The notes under the pieces are model-generated. The model did no database searches. It was not told the DNA's origin and saw nothing but the letters and a program-made list of their open reading frames with translations. From the NCBI RefSeq assembly GCF_014145615.1, contig NZ_JACIVH010000064.1, positions 1 through 64,000 of the forward strand: DNA of 64,000 nt. The letters are read 5' to 3'. Within the stretch, counting starts at the first letter, position 1, and every line of letters starts with the position of its first letter. The DNA comes from Limosilactobacillus balticus (GTDB lineage Bacteria; Bacillota; Bacilli; Lactobacillales; Lactobacillaceae). Below, piece after piece: positions 7,648-15,619 of the stretch. The position numbers were made by a program, and so were the translations under genes.

Positions 7648-7675
7648 AAGCCCCGCACTTGCGAGGCTTATTTAT
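7648..7675 (-). terminator. Terminator of the tail operon
   Basis: Minus-strand stem GCCTCGC/GCGGGGC (one G-U) followed by TTTATT, just past the baseplate gene. Confidence 0.8.
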
Positions 7676-7712
7676 GTATTGTTTATTTCTGCGGCGACTA
7701 TGTTTAGATTAA

Positions 7713-10700
7713 CTAAAAATCAAAGTTACTAATAACTCTATCTGCGATTGCTTTCATACCCTTATCGCCTGGATGGATGGCTTCACCTGGTCTGGTAATC
7801 TGCCAAGTTTCACCGTTAATCCCATGACGAGTTGCACCAAGCTGATTCTGATTTTCAGCCGTATTCAAGTCGTTTACGTCAATCCCAGTTGCTCCATTGG
7901 CATCACAAGCATTTTGAATTGGTGTAAATACACTCTCATAATTACCGAACCAGCCATAGATCCAATAGATTTTAGCTTTAGGTGAAACGGAATGAATTTC
8001 TTGAATAAACTCGCCAGCGTCATGTTCAAGCGTGGCCTTCTTCTCTGGAGTATTAACGTTGTCACCTAATTGGATAATTACTAGGTCTGTGTCTGCAGAA
8101 AGCAACGGCTTTGTGGTTTCATTGAAAACTTTTTCACGGTCGGCGGTTGTAGTAGCCGATTCCCACGTACCCATACCGGTTCGATCGTTAATTTTAACAT
8201 TAGGGTTCTTACTCTTGATGTATTCAGTAACGTAGTGGTAGTAATCATGGTTCGGGTCACTAGCCGCCATGCCGATATACCCATCGGCTAAAGTAAGTGA
8301 GTTACCAAAAATAACAACATTATTTGGTAGTGTTGAAACAGCAGACAGTGAGCCGTCATCGCCTACTACTAATCGATACGATTTACCGTTAGGAGAAGTA
8401 ATAACGTCTACTTTCTTCGCCTTTTCTTTTGCCAGTTGCTCCTTTGTTACTGTTAGTTCTTCTTTTAGTGTGCTGATTTGTTGTGGAATGTTCTTTGTTG
8501 CTACTGAATACGAAAACGGTACAAGATAGTCAGCATCGTAGAACATTTGTCCCGTATAACCAGCTTTGGTCGAAGGATGACTGCCATCTCTAAGCTTTGT
8601 GTTCAGATACCTTGGATGACTGCCGTCTGGCGTATATACACCTGCTTCCGACAAATCCATAAAGAGCATTTCCCCATTGTCAATCTTAATATTCCAATCG
8701 GTCATGTCAACGCCGTTGAATCCTTTACCTAGTGGCACTTCAAAAGTCCGGCCGCTGACAAGTAGGTTGTTCTGGTCAATTTTACCGACAGTAAAGGTAT
8801 AAGACTTCTGTTCTGGAACGTAGGCTTGAATCGACTTTAAGCGCCCATCGTCACCAGAATAGCCAGTTCCCGACGTTCCTAGTGTTAATCCATCGATAGT
8901 TGCCTTTGTCGCTGTAGAAAAATCGTTTACGTTTTGACCATAGAATTGCTCATCTGGTTCTCCAACGTAGTTGTGAACGTGCGTTAGCGCGTTAGGAAGT
9001 GTTTTTTCAATAGGAAGTGTTGACACTTGTATTTCCTTAACGTAGATCGCGCTGGCTTTACCACCGATAATGATAGTAAATTGATTATTGCTAATTCCAT
9101 AATTAGTAAACGCCCATGGCTCAATATGCGCAGTTACAACACCTGCCGCATCAACTTCGCTGGTGCCACCAAGGCTAGCTTTAATGTTAAAGCTAGCATC
9201 ACCTAAAAATACACCCACAGTATTTGCAGGATTGGCCGAGCCGTGATAACCATATACAACTTTAATATATTGATCAGTGATAGTATCGGCGTCTACGAGT
9301 ACTGCAATTCCAGAGTCATAACTAAGATCACCAGCAGTCTTCACTAATTCTCCATTAGTGTAATTGAGAGCATCGTACTGCTTACCATTCCAGACAATCG
9401 CTTTAGATAACAGATCTTCGTTGCTTGAGCGAATCTTAGAAGCATCAATCCATGATTCAGAATCCCATAAGCCTGTGCGCGGATGATTAGTGCTAATTAA
9501 GTTACCAAGTTGATAGTTGCGTATTGGCTGTTCGATATTGTCGGGATTATAACTAACTCGGACACTTGCATCTAGGGTTCCTGCGCCACCATGAATTGCA
9601 ACTAAAATACTAAAGTTCTGTGGATAATTATTAGTAGCGAAATCAGAAGCAGGAAGCTTAATCTTCCCGTATCCTTCCTTTTTCTTGCCACCCCAGAGGT
9701 ACTTAATAATTGTTCCATCGTTCTGTGTAATCCAGATATCAACTTTATCTTCCAATCCTTCAGCATCGACAGTTTGATAGTAAAAGTCAACATATGCTGC
9801 TCCATCTTCTGTAGGGATAAATGGTAGACGAACAGGGAACAAGATTCCTTCATCACTACTTTCGGTGCTTTTCTTAATCCAAGCTACATTATGTCCTTTA
9901 CCAATAAAGACGCTCTGATCTGTCTGTTTACCATTCCAGACAGTTGCTTCGCCGATATAAGCATAGGAATCTTGAATTGAGGATAGATGAACCGTATTAA
10001 TTACATTATCTTGAATGGTATTATCAGCAATCATGCGATTGGTAATGTATTTGTCCTTAATGCCTTCACCTTGATATGGACCAAAATTAGTCCAAGCGTT
10101 GTTATACCAAAGATAACGATTTTTATCATCAAGGCCTACCCACATTCCTTTAGTTCCAGTTGGATAAGTTATTGAAAGATCACTAGCCTTATCGATAAAG
10201 TGTGGAGTAGCATCACCAATCTTTTCCATCAATTCTTTAAACTTCTGATCAATGTAGTCATGATTATCAGCAATCCCATTATCAAATTGTTGCTTAGTAA
10301 TGATATTGTCAGCGTCAATCTGTGCTTGTACTGCACCAACGGATTCTGATAGATGACTTAAATCGCTACTTGCTCTGGTCAACGCATTTTGCGCATCTGT
10401 AACCTGCTGATTGTAAGTATCTCGCATTTCCTGAGAAAACTGGTTATTAGCATTCTTTGCCTTTGCTAATTCCAGTTGCAATTCGGAGTCGTAGTGATCC
10501 GCAACTAGTCCCATTAATGGTGCGCCATCAAGGACTTGGAACCAGATATCAACGGATGTTTCGCGGACGCCGGCGTCATTGGCTAAGATTAAGTGGCCGT
10601 AGCAGAAACCAGATTGGGGAAATACTTCGGCTGGGAAGGCTAAGGTTAATTGATTATAGCCAGTTACATTATTAGTGCTGCCGACCCAGTGAACGCCTTT

Positions 10701-10925
10701 AGCACCAGCGGCCATGACTGCTACGCCATTACGTAAGGCACCATTACCGACTTCGGCCTCTAGTTCCGGACGCATTCCTTTAAGATCTTTAGCCACGCCA
10801 CCTTCAGTAATAAATAATTGAAAGGGAGTCATCTTATCCCCTACCCGCGCATTGAAACTATCGGATAGGTCAACAGTAGTCCCAATTGGTTTTAAGACAT
10901 CTAAAGTTACGACCTGTGTTTGCAT
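7713..10925 (-). CDS. Baseplate/receptor-binding protein: BppU N-terminus plus SGNH esterase
   Basis: The 1070-residue protein has an N-terminal BppU-like domain (about 1-150: D-L-S-D-S-F-N-A-R-V-G-D, T-P-F-Q-L-F-I, G-Y-N-Q-L-T-L-A-F-P) that docks to the baseplate. A short coiled coil (150-240) and beta-rich central modules follow. The last ~200 residues form an SGNH/GDSL hydrolase: block I V-V-I-F-G-N-S-L-T, block III L-G-D-N-V-N-T and block V A-I-H-P-G-D-K-G. It probably binds and trims cell-surface glycans, for instance by deacetylating wall or capsule polysaccharide, during adsorption. The internal W-N-G-K-Q sequence occurs twice or more, marking duplicated carbohydrate-binding-like modules. 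Confidence 0.85.
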   Translation of the reverse strand: MQTQVVTLDVLKPIGTTVDLSDSFNARVGDKMTPFQLFITEGGVAKDLKGMRPELEAEVGNGALRNGVAVMAAGAKGVHWVGSTNNVTGYNQLTLAFPAEVFPQSGFCYGHLILANDAGVRETSVDIWFQVLDGAPLMGLVADHYDSELQLELAKAKNANNQFSQEMRDTYNQQVTDAQNALTRASSDLSHLSESVGAVQAQIDADNIITKQQFDNGIADNHDYIDQKFKELMEKIGDATPHFIDKASDLSITYPTGTKGMWVGLDDKNRYLWYNNAWTNFGPYQGEGIKDKYITNRMIADNTIQDNVINTVHLSSIQDSYAYIGEATVWNGKQTDQSVFIGKGHNVAWIKKSTESSDEGILFPVRLPFIPTEDGAAYVDFYYQTVDAEGLEDKVDIWITQNDGTIIKYLWGGKKKEGYGKIKLPASDFATNNYPQNFSILVAIHGGAGTLDASVRVSYNPDNIEQPIRNYQLGNLISTNHPRTGLWDSESWIDASKIRSSNEDLLSKAIVWNGKQYDALNYTNGELVKTAGDLSYDSGIAVLVDADTITDQYIKVVYGYHGSANPANTVGVFLGDASFNIKASLGGTSEVDAAGVVTAHIEPWAFTNYGISNNQFTIIIGGKASAIYVKEIQVSTLPIEKTLPNALTHVHNYVGEPDEQFYGQNVNDFSTATKATIDGLTLGTSGTGYSGDDGRLKSIQAYVPEQKSYTFTVGKIDQNNLLVSGRTFEVPLGKGFNGVDMTDWNIKIDNGEMLFMDLSEAGVYTPDGSHPRYLNTKLRDGSHPSTKAGYTGQMFYDADYLVPFSYSVATKNIPQQISTLKEELTVTKEQLAKEKAKKVDVITSPNGKSYRLVVGDDGSLSAVSTLPNNVVIFGNSLTLADGYIGMAASDPNHDYYHYVTEYIKSKNPNVKINDRTGMGTWESATTTADREKVFNETTKPLLSADTDLVIIQLGDNVNTPEKKATLEHDAGEFIQEIHSVSPKAKIYWIYGWFGNYESVFTPIQNACDANGATGIDVNDLNTAENQNQLGATRHGINGETWQITRPGEAIHPGDKGMKAIADRVISNFDF

Positions 10926-10973
10926 TCTAAATTCCTCCTTCTAACAGAAAAGCCATCTCGCAATGAGGTGGCT

Positions 10974-11420
10974 TTAGTCGTTAAGATGATATTTTATTTT
11001 GAAATCAAATAATTCTTTTAGGACGTTTTCGACTTGCTTGATGTAGTCGTTGATTTGCTCTTTCGTTAGCTTAATGCCGACATCAATCCAAGCAGTGAAG
11101 TCATAAGGGATAATTCGCCCTTTATCTACCTGTCTGAACGGCGATTGATTAAGCAGACTGGCAAGCTGATCAAAGGCCTGGTTCAAATCACGGATGTTCT
11201 TTATCAGGTCCATTCGAGTTCTTCGATTGAAGCCAGAATCAATTGGGCTGTGATTGTAATGCAACGAATTATGGATCGCTAGTCGGTCATTGACGAGCTG
11301 GCAGAAAGAATTAAATTGCTTGGCCGTCTGCTCAAAGTCAGAATTAAGCACATTAATCAACGTTTGTGGCGATGTTTCTTCAATATATTTGAGAACGTTT
11401 ATCACATTTTTATTTTCCAA
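10974..11420 (-). CDS. Small tail-region protein, unknown
   Basis: The 148-residue acidic helical protein (I-N-V-L-N-S-D-F-E-Q-T-A-K-Q-F-N-S-F) has no membrane segment and no motif I recognise. It lies between the Tal-like protein and the baseplate protein, where lactobacillar phages often carry small tail-associated or chaperone-like proteins. An AGGAGG site precedes the ATG. Its start faces the divergently read cargo gene at 11475. Confidence 0.6.
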   Translation of the reverse strand: MENKNVINVLKYIEETSPQTLINVLNSDFEQTAKQFNSFCQLVNDRLAIHNSLHYNHSPIDSGFNRRTRMDLIKNIRDLNQAFDQLASLLNQSPFRQVDKGRIIPYDFTAWIDVGIKLTKEQINDYIKQVENVLKELFDFKIKYHLND

Positions 11421-11474
11421 AATAAGAACTCCTCCTTTGGTATACTTATTTATTGGTGGAAAGAGGTGATGAAA

Positions 11475-12047
11475 ATGAAATTTACTGGAATAGATGGAAT
11501 TACAATCATCGCAATCTTATCTTTAATAGGTAATGGACTTCAAATGTACTACAGTGGCAAGAAAGAAAAATCTGCTGCTGAGTTGAATAAAATTAAAGAG
11601 CAAAATAATTTTAATCTACAGAAGCAAATAGCAGAAAATAATCTAAAAAACAATCAAGAAGAGCGTAATTTGAAAAAATATGAATTACAGACTAAATTAT
11701 CTGAACAACATTTCGATTTCGTATCTGATCGTATGCAAGATTTATTTGAGGAATATCTTAAAGTTACTCACAGCGAGATTGATGTTGCTTATCAAATTTG
11801 GCACAATAAGGGAATCGAATTTTCCAAAAAACAAAGAGAACTTGAATTGTTAGTATTAATGTACTGTCCAGAGTGTGAAGAATATATTAATAAAATTCAT
11901 TCGTATCGGCCGGAAAAAGATATTATATATACAATATATGACCATCCAGAAAACGAGATGGCACTCTTAGAGTCAAAAGAATACTATAGAAAATATATTG
12001 ATAAAATTGCAATAACGTTTAATCAAAAATTATTGAAAGAAAAATAA
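11475..12047 (+). CDS. Reversed cargo gene in the tail module: membrane-anchored helical protein
   Basis: This 190-residue protein is read against all neighbouring late genes. It has an N-terminal membrane anchor (about 6-25, I-T-I-I-A-I-L-S-L-I-G-N), a Lys/Glu/Gln-rich coiled coil (30-80) and a C-terminal helical domain with Y-C-P-E-C-E-E. The start at 11475 has AGAGGTGA 7 nt upstream; longer in-frame extensions lack a site. Low G+C, own orientation and placement between tail genes mark it as a moron. Membrane anchoring fits superinfection exclusion, but no family is recognised. Confidence 0.65.
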   Translation: MKFTGIDGITIIAILSLIGNGLQMYYSGKKEKSAAELNKIKEQNNFNLQKQIAENNLKNNQEERNLKKYELQTKLSEQHFDFVSDRMQDLFEEYLKVTHSEIDVAYQIWHNKGIEFSKKQRELELLVLMYCPECEEYINKIHSYRPEKDIIYTIYDHPENEMALLESKEYYRKYIDKIAITFNQKLLKEK

Positions 12048-12174
12048 TTAAAATTACAGAGCCCCAGTAAAATATATTTATCCATTTCCAATCATGATAT
12101 AAAGCGGCTTGAATACAGCAACCACACAAGGATGCAAACAATGCACCATTTACGATTCCAACTTGCCAATTCAT
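12019..12174 (-). CDS. 51-residue two-helix membrane peptide
   Basis: The ORF opens with a near-perfect AAGGAGG site 7 nt before ATG and encodes two hydrophobic segments (V-G-I-V-N-G-A-L-F-A-S-L-C-G and W-G-S-V-I-L-I-I-F-L-S-I-I-F). Its 3' end overlaps the end of the convergent cargo gene by 29 bp. It follows the Tal-like gene in the same direction. Similar one- or two-helix peptides with unknown role are scattered through lactobacillar phages. Confidence 0.65.
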   Translation of the reverse strand: MNWQVGIVNGALFASLCGCCIQAALYHDWKWINIFYWGSVILIIFLSIIFD

Positions 12175-12226
12175 AAAATTCCTCCTTAAAGTCTTGCCTA
12201 AATTAGGTGGGACTTTTATTGTTTTC

Positions 12227-14770
12227 TCACTTCAAACTACTCCAATCCGTCACTTTATAACCTATATTTACCTGGGCCCGTGATACATATGCTTTACCAG
12301 ATCCGGAAACATTAAAAACTAATCTTCCTTTAGTAGTGCTGGTTGGAACCTTAATGTTAACTGTGCCAGCGGATTGCCAAGCACCGTTATTGACGATATA
12401 GACAACATTCGATTTGCCGGCTGAACTGCCATCACTCTTTAAGAATTCAACATAAGTAGTAGCGGAAATTGAATTATCGGTCGCATTTAACTTAGCCATG
12501 AGACGACTTGAGATGGAGGAGACACCGTTGAGATTAAATTCATTGCTTCTGAGAGTGCCTTGTTCAACCTCAATTACCGGACTGTCATTGTATTTTTCAC
12601 TGGAAACAGTTCCGCCGGCCATCGTAGTTACTAAATTATGCTGACCATTTTGCATCCAGTAAATATTCTGGTCTACTGCTTCCATATTCTTATCCGTCTC
12701 TTTCTTATCATTCACGACTTGTGTTAATGACTTAGATTGCTGATCCATGCTATTTGCTAATCCACTAATCCGGAGTCGTTGTTCTTCAAGAGCTTCTTGC
12801 AGACGTTTAGCTTTCTGGTTTTGATAATCTAAAATAGTCGTTTTTGAATTATTTAACGTAATCTGGTTATCCTGTCCCTTGGCTTCCGGATAAATCGTAT
12901 AGCCAACAGTTTTATAACTACCTGAATATTTATCACGCGCAAGCACCCTTAGAATTTCACCAGCAACAGGTATAAATGAATTTCCCTGGAGTGTAACTTC
13001 AATATTTAAATCCGGATCAGGTTTAAGAGTAGTTAAGGCATATTTACGCATTGCATCCGCATCTTGAAATCTTTCATCAACAAGATCAGGTCCAGGATGT
13101 TCTCCCCATTCGTCAATTGACTTTTGATCAACTACCATAAACGGTTGAAAATAATACTCTTCCTGTGATTCTGTGGTTGTATCATTTCCGACAGTATCAT
13201 TGGTTTCTTTACCACCGATACCATCACGAATAACTTGTAAGGGATCAAGCCAGGTTCCATCATTTGACCAGGCACTTTTCAATGCAGTCATTAAATTCTT
13301 TTGCTTAGTAATTCCAATATGAAGATGGCTAGTATCACGGTGGCCAATAACATCCCCCGTCTTAACTTCTTGCCCAACTTGAACAGTAATATCTCCTCGA
13401 TTCAAAAATGCTTCCTGGTAGCAAATTAAATAATCATTCGACACAATGGTTATATAGTTTTCCAGTCCAGCAATATATCCAATATTCTGGACTTTCCCAC
13501 CATGAATCGCATGAACATCACGTCCAGGATGATCGACAGAACCAAAATCAAGACCATCATGAAAACCATTAGTTCGCCCTACTCCATCTTGAGGGTGCGT
13601 TCCAAAAGTTTGTCCCAATGAAAAATGACCTTCTCCAATATCTGGAAAAGGCCATCCCCACGGATTAGGTGGTGAAATGATCAATTTATCTTTCGTAATT
13701 GGAGCACCATGTGGACTCCAACCAGTAACACCATTAATTTGTCCTAACGCATTAGGAATATTAAAGAAAGTAACTAATGTATCAAAGCCATGTTTAACAT
13801 TAGTATATGGTTCCCGACAATAATAATTAAAAGTCCGTTGCTTAAATTGAAGTAATCCAAGTGCTGGCCCTGTACCATCTCCATCTGGGTCGGCTCCAGG
13901 TTGTTGAGCATCTTGCCGGCCACTTGATTCATGTTGAATTTGTGCCCGTAAAACATTAAGCTGCTGAGCATTCGGTTTTATTCCATAAAAGCTAGCAGCA
14001 TACTGAATAACTGGTGTCCAATCACCGTTGACTGGCTCAGTTGGTCCATTAGCATTAGTTCCACCTGTCCCGGTATAAACAGTGTGCTGAACCTCATGCT
14101 TACCACCAACACAACGAATCATATTAATAATTGATTGACTGTCCCGAGTAGTTTTAACTGACTTTGCATCCCTTGGAAAATCAATCACTCGACCATTATC
14201 CTTATAGAACTCATCTTCTGAATAAACTCGTATCTTCTTGTTATCCGGATATATAACTGCACTTGGCCATAACTCAGTAATCTTACTAAGCATCTCTTTA
14301 CCACTGCCGCTATCGAACTTAGAAGTTGACTGCTTATCAAAATTACCATGAACTTCATAGCTAAAGCCTAGCTTATTTCCATCAATCCAAGCCTTTAGTA
14401 AGTCCTCAACTCCATAAGACTGATCCTTACTAGCATTACTATCCTGATTGTTATTTAAGGTAAGGTCACTTCGTTTATAAATTCGACTAATCTCATTATA
14501 GACATGCCAAGCAGTGATATTTTTCGTATTAGTATCAAAGTTTTCAACACAATTTTTTACAATATATTCCTGTCCCTCAAGCACAATCGAACTTTCAACA
14601 TCTAATGGATCATACAATGCTGAATCGTAATCAAATACTGAAAAAGTCAATTGAAAGGTCGAATTCTTAGACCACTCGCTTTGCATTGTTGGCCAGAGAA
14701 TAATGTCTCCGATTGGCTCCTTAGTTGTCTCTTTATGAGGTGTCATCAATACTAAACTAATTGTCCTCAC
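12227..14770 (-). CDS. Tail-associated lysin (Tal): tail protein with SLT-like and M23 domains
   Basis: The protein has 847 residues. The N-terminal ~370 codons resemble the phage minor-structural/endopeptidase-tail family (R-V-Y-S-E-D-E-F, T-T-R-D-S-Q-S-I-I-N). Next comes a lytic-transglycosylase-like domain at about 255-340 (H-E-S-S-G-R with catalytic-type Glu, G-L-L-Q). An M23 peptidase at about 395-510 carries zinc ligands H-D-G-L-D-F-G and H-L-H-I-G. The rest is coiled coil and a beta-sandwich tip. It forms the tail tip and opens peptidoglycan for DNA entry by cutting both glycan and peptide. The start is ambiguous: the GTG called here lies inside AGGAGGTG. Confidence 0.85.
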   Translation of the reverse strand: MRTISLVLMTPHKETTKEPIGDIILWPTMQSEWSKNSTFQLTFSVFDYDSALYDPLDVESSIVLEGQEYIVKNCVENFDTNTKNITAWHVYNEISRIYKRSDLTLNNNQDSNASKDQSYGVEDLLKAWIDGNKLGFSYEVHGNFDKQSTSKFDSGSGKEMLSKITELWPSAVIYPDNKKIRVYSEDEFYKDNGRVIDFPRDAKSVKTTRDSQSIINMIRCVGGKHEVQHTVYTGTGGTNANGPTEPVNGDWTPVIQYAASFYGIKPNAQQLNVLRAQIQHESSGRQDAQQPGADPDGDGTGPALGLLQFKQRTFNYYCREPYTNVKHGFDTLVTFFNIPNALGQINGVTGWSPHGAPITKDKLIISPPNPWGWPFPDIGEGHFSLGQTFGTHPQDGVGRTNGFHDGLDFGSVDHPGRDVHAIHGGKVQNIGYIAGLENYITIVSNDYLICYQEAFLNRGDITVQVGQEVKTGDVIGHRDTSHLHIGITKQKNLMTALKSAWSNDGTWLDPLQVIRDGIGGKETNDTVGNDTTTESQEEYYFQPFMVVDQKSIDEWGEHPGPDLVDERFQDADAMRKYALTTLKPDPDLNIEVTLQGNSFIPVAGEILRVLARDKYSGSYKTVGYTIYPEAKGQDNQITLNNSKTTILDYQNQKAKRLQEALEEQRLRISGLANSMDQQSKSLTQVVNDKKETDKNMEAVDQNIYWMQNGQHNLVTTMAGGTVSSEKYNDSPVIEVEQGTLRSNEFNLNGVSSISSRLMAKLNATDNSISATTYVEFLKSDGSSAGKSNVVYIVNNGAWQSAGTVNIKVPTSTTKGRLVFNVSGSGKAYVSRAQVNIGYKVTDWSSLK

Positions 14771-14773
14771 CTC

Positions 14774-15616
14774 CTAACCAAGATACATAAATGGGAAACT
14801 GAATGTAATTTCCAAATCATCTGCACCAGTAACTTCAAAGTCATTCTTTCCAGGTGCTAAAGTAATATAGCCATAATCGGTATTGGCACTGTCTGGGTTA
14901 TTATTCTTAAATGTCCGACGTCCCTTTAATAAAAGAGTATCGTTTCCGGATAGATTTTGATTGTACGTCCAGGAAGTATTAGTGGTTGTATTCTTTACCG
15001 TGAACTTTCCGCCATTATGCTTAATAGTAATTTTTAGATCATGGCGCTGTTCAACCGGGTCGATTGTAATATCACTATCATTAAAAATGAAAAATTTATT
15101 CTGACCCTTGAAATGATATGAAGGAGTTTCCTCATCCATGTTCATATTCAAATCTAAGAAATCCTCATCTTTCATCTCATCCGTATGCAATTTACTAAAC
15201 CGCATTCCGCTAGGATTTTCGAAAGGTACTTCAAACGTACAATAGTTAACTTCTTCTGGTTCGCTTTTAATCTCAAACGAACTAGCCCGACAGTAACGGA
15301 CAATATCCGGCTCAACTCCTGTTCTTAACCTAAAGATTCCTTTTTGTGCAAAGACACGATAAATTTCGTGTTTTGCCATCTTAAAGTCTTTTCGATCAAA
15401 GAACTGCAATAAGAACTTAGCAGTAATTGTTGTTTGACCATAACGGGAATAACTCCAAATTTGACCATCTTGTTGGGAATCATCACGGTAATTATTAACA
15501 ATACTAGGCGATTCAGTTAAGCCAAGAAAAGTTAAGTGGTCAGTAATATCTGTACTGGCCACTTCTTTTTGATCATCAATTTTAATGTAAAGAATATTTA
15601 CAGCGATTACGACCAC
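14774..15616 (-). CDS. Distal tail protein (Dit)
   Basis: A 280-residue protein placed between the tape measure and Tal genes, the fixed position of Dit. It forms the hexameric ring that joins tail tube and baseplate. The sequence shows the N-terminal Dit features (T-D-H-L-T-F-L-G-L-T-E-S-P, Y-G-Q-T-T-I-T-A-K-F-L-L-Q-F-F-D) and an insertion rich in beta strands. As with Tal, the GTG start falls within AGGAGGTG, so true initiation may be a few codons later. The stop is 3 bp before Tal. Confidence 0.8.
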   Translation of the reverse strand: MVVIAVNILYIKIDDQKEVASTDITDHLTFLGLTESPSIVNNYRDDSQQDGQIWSYSRYGQTTITAKFLLQFFDRKDFKMAKHEIYRVFAQKGIFRLRTGVEPDIVRYCRASSFEIKSEPEEVNYCTFEVPFENPSGMRFSKLHTDEMKDEDFLDLNMNMDEETPSYHFKGQNKFFIFNDSDITIDPVEQRHDLKITIKHNGGKFTVKNTTTNTSWTYNQNLSGNDTLLLKGRRTFKNNNPDSANTDYGYITLAPGKNDFEVTGADDLEITFSFPFMYLG

Positions 15617-15619
15617 CTC

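Noticed and set aside
11316-11474. N-terminal extension of the reversed cargo protein
   Set aside because: The extension runs antisense into the neighbouring tail-region gene and lacks a ribosome site, whereas ATG 11475 has one.
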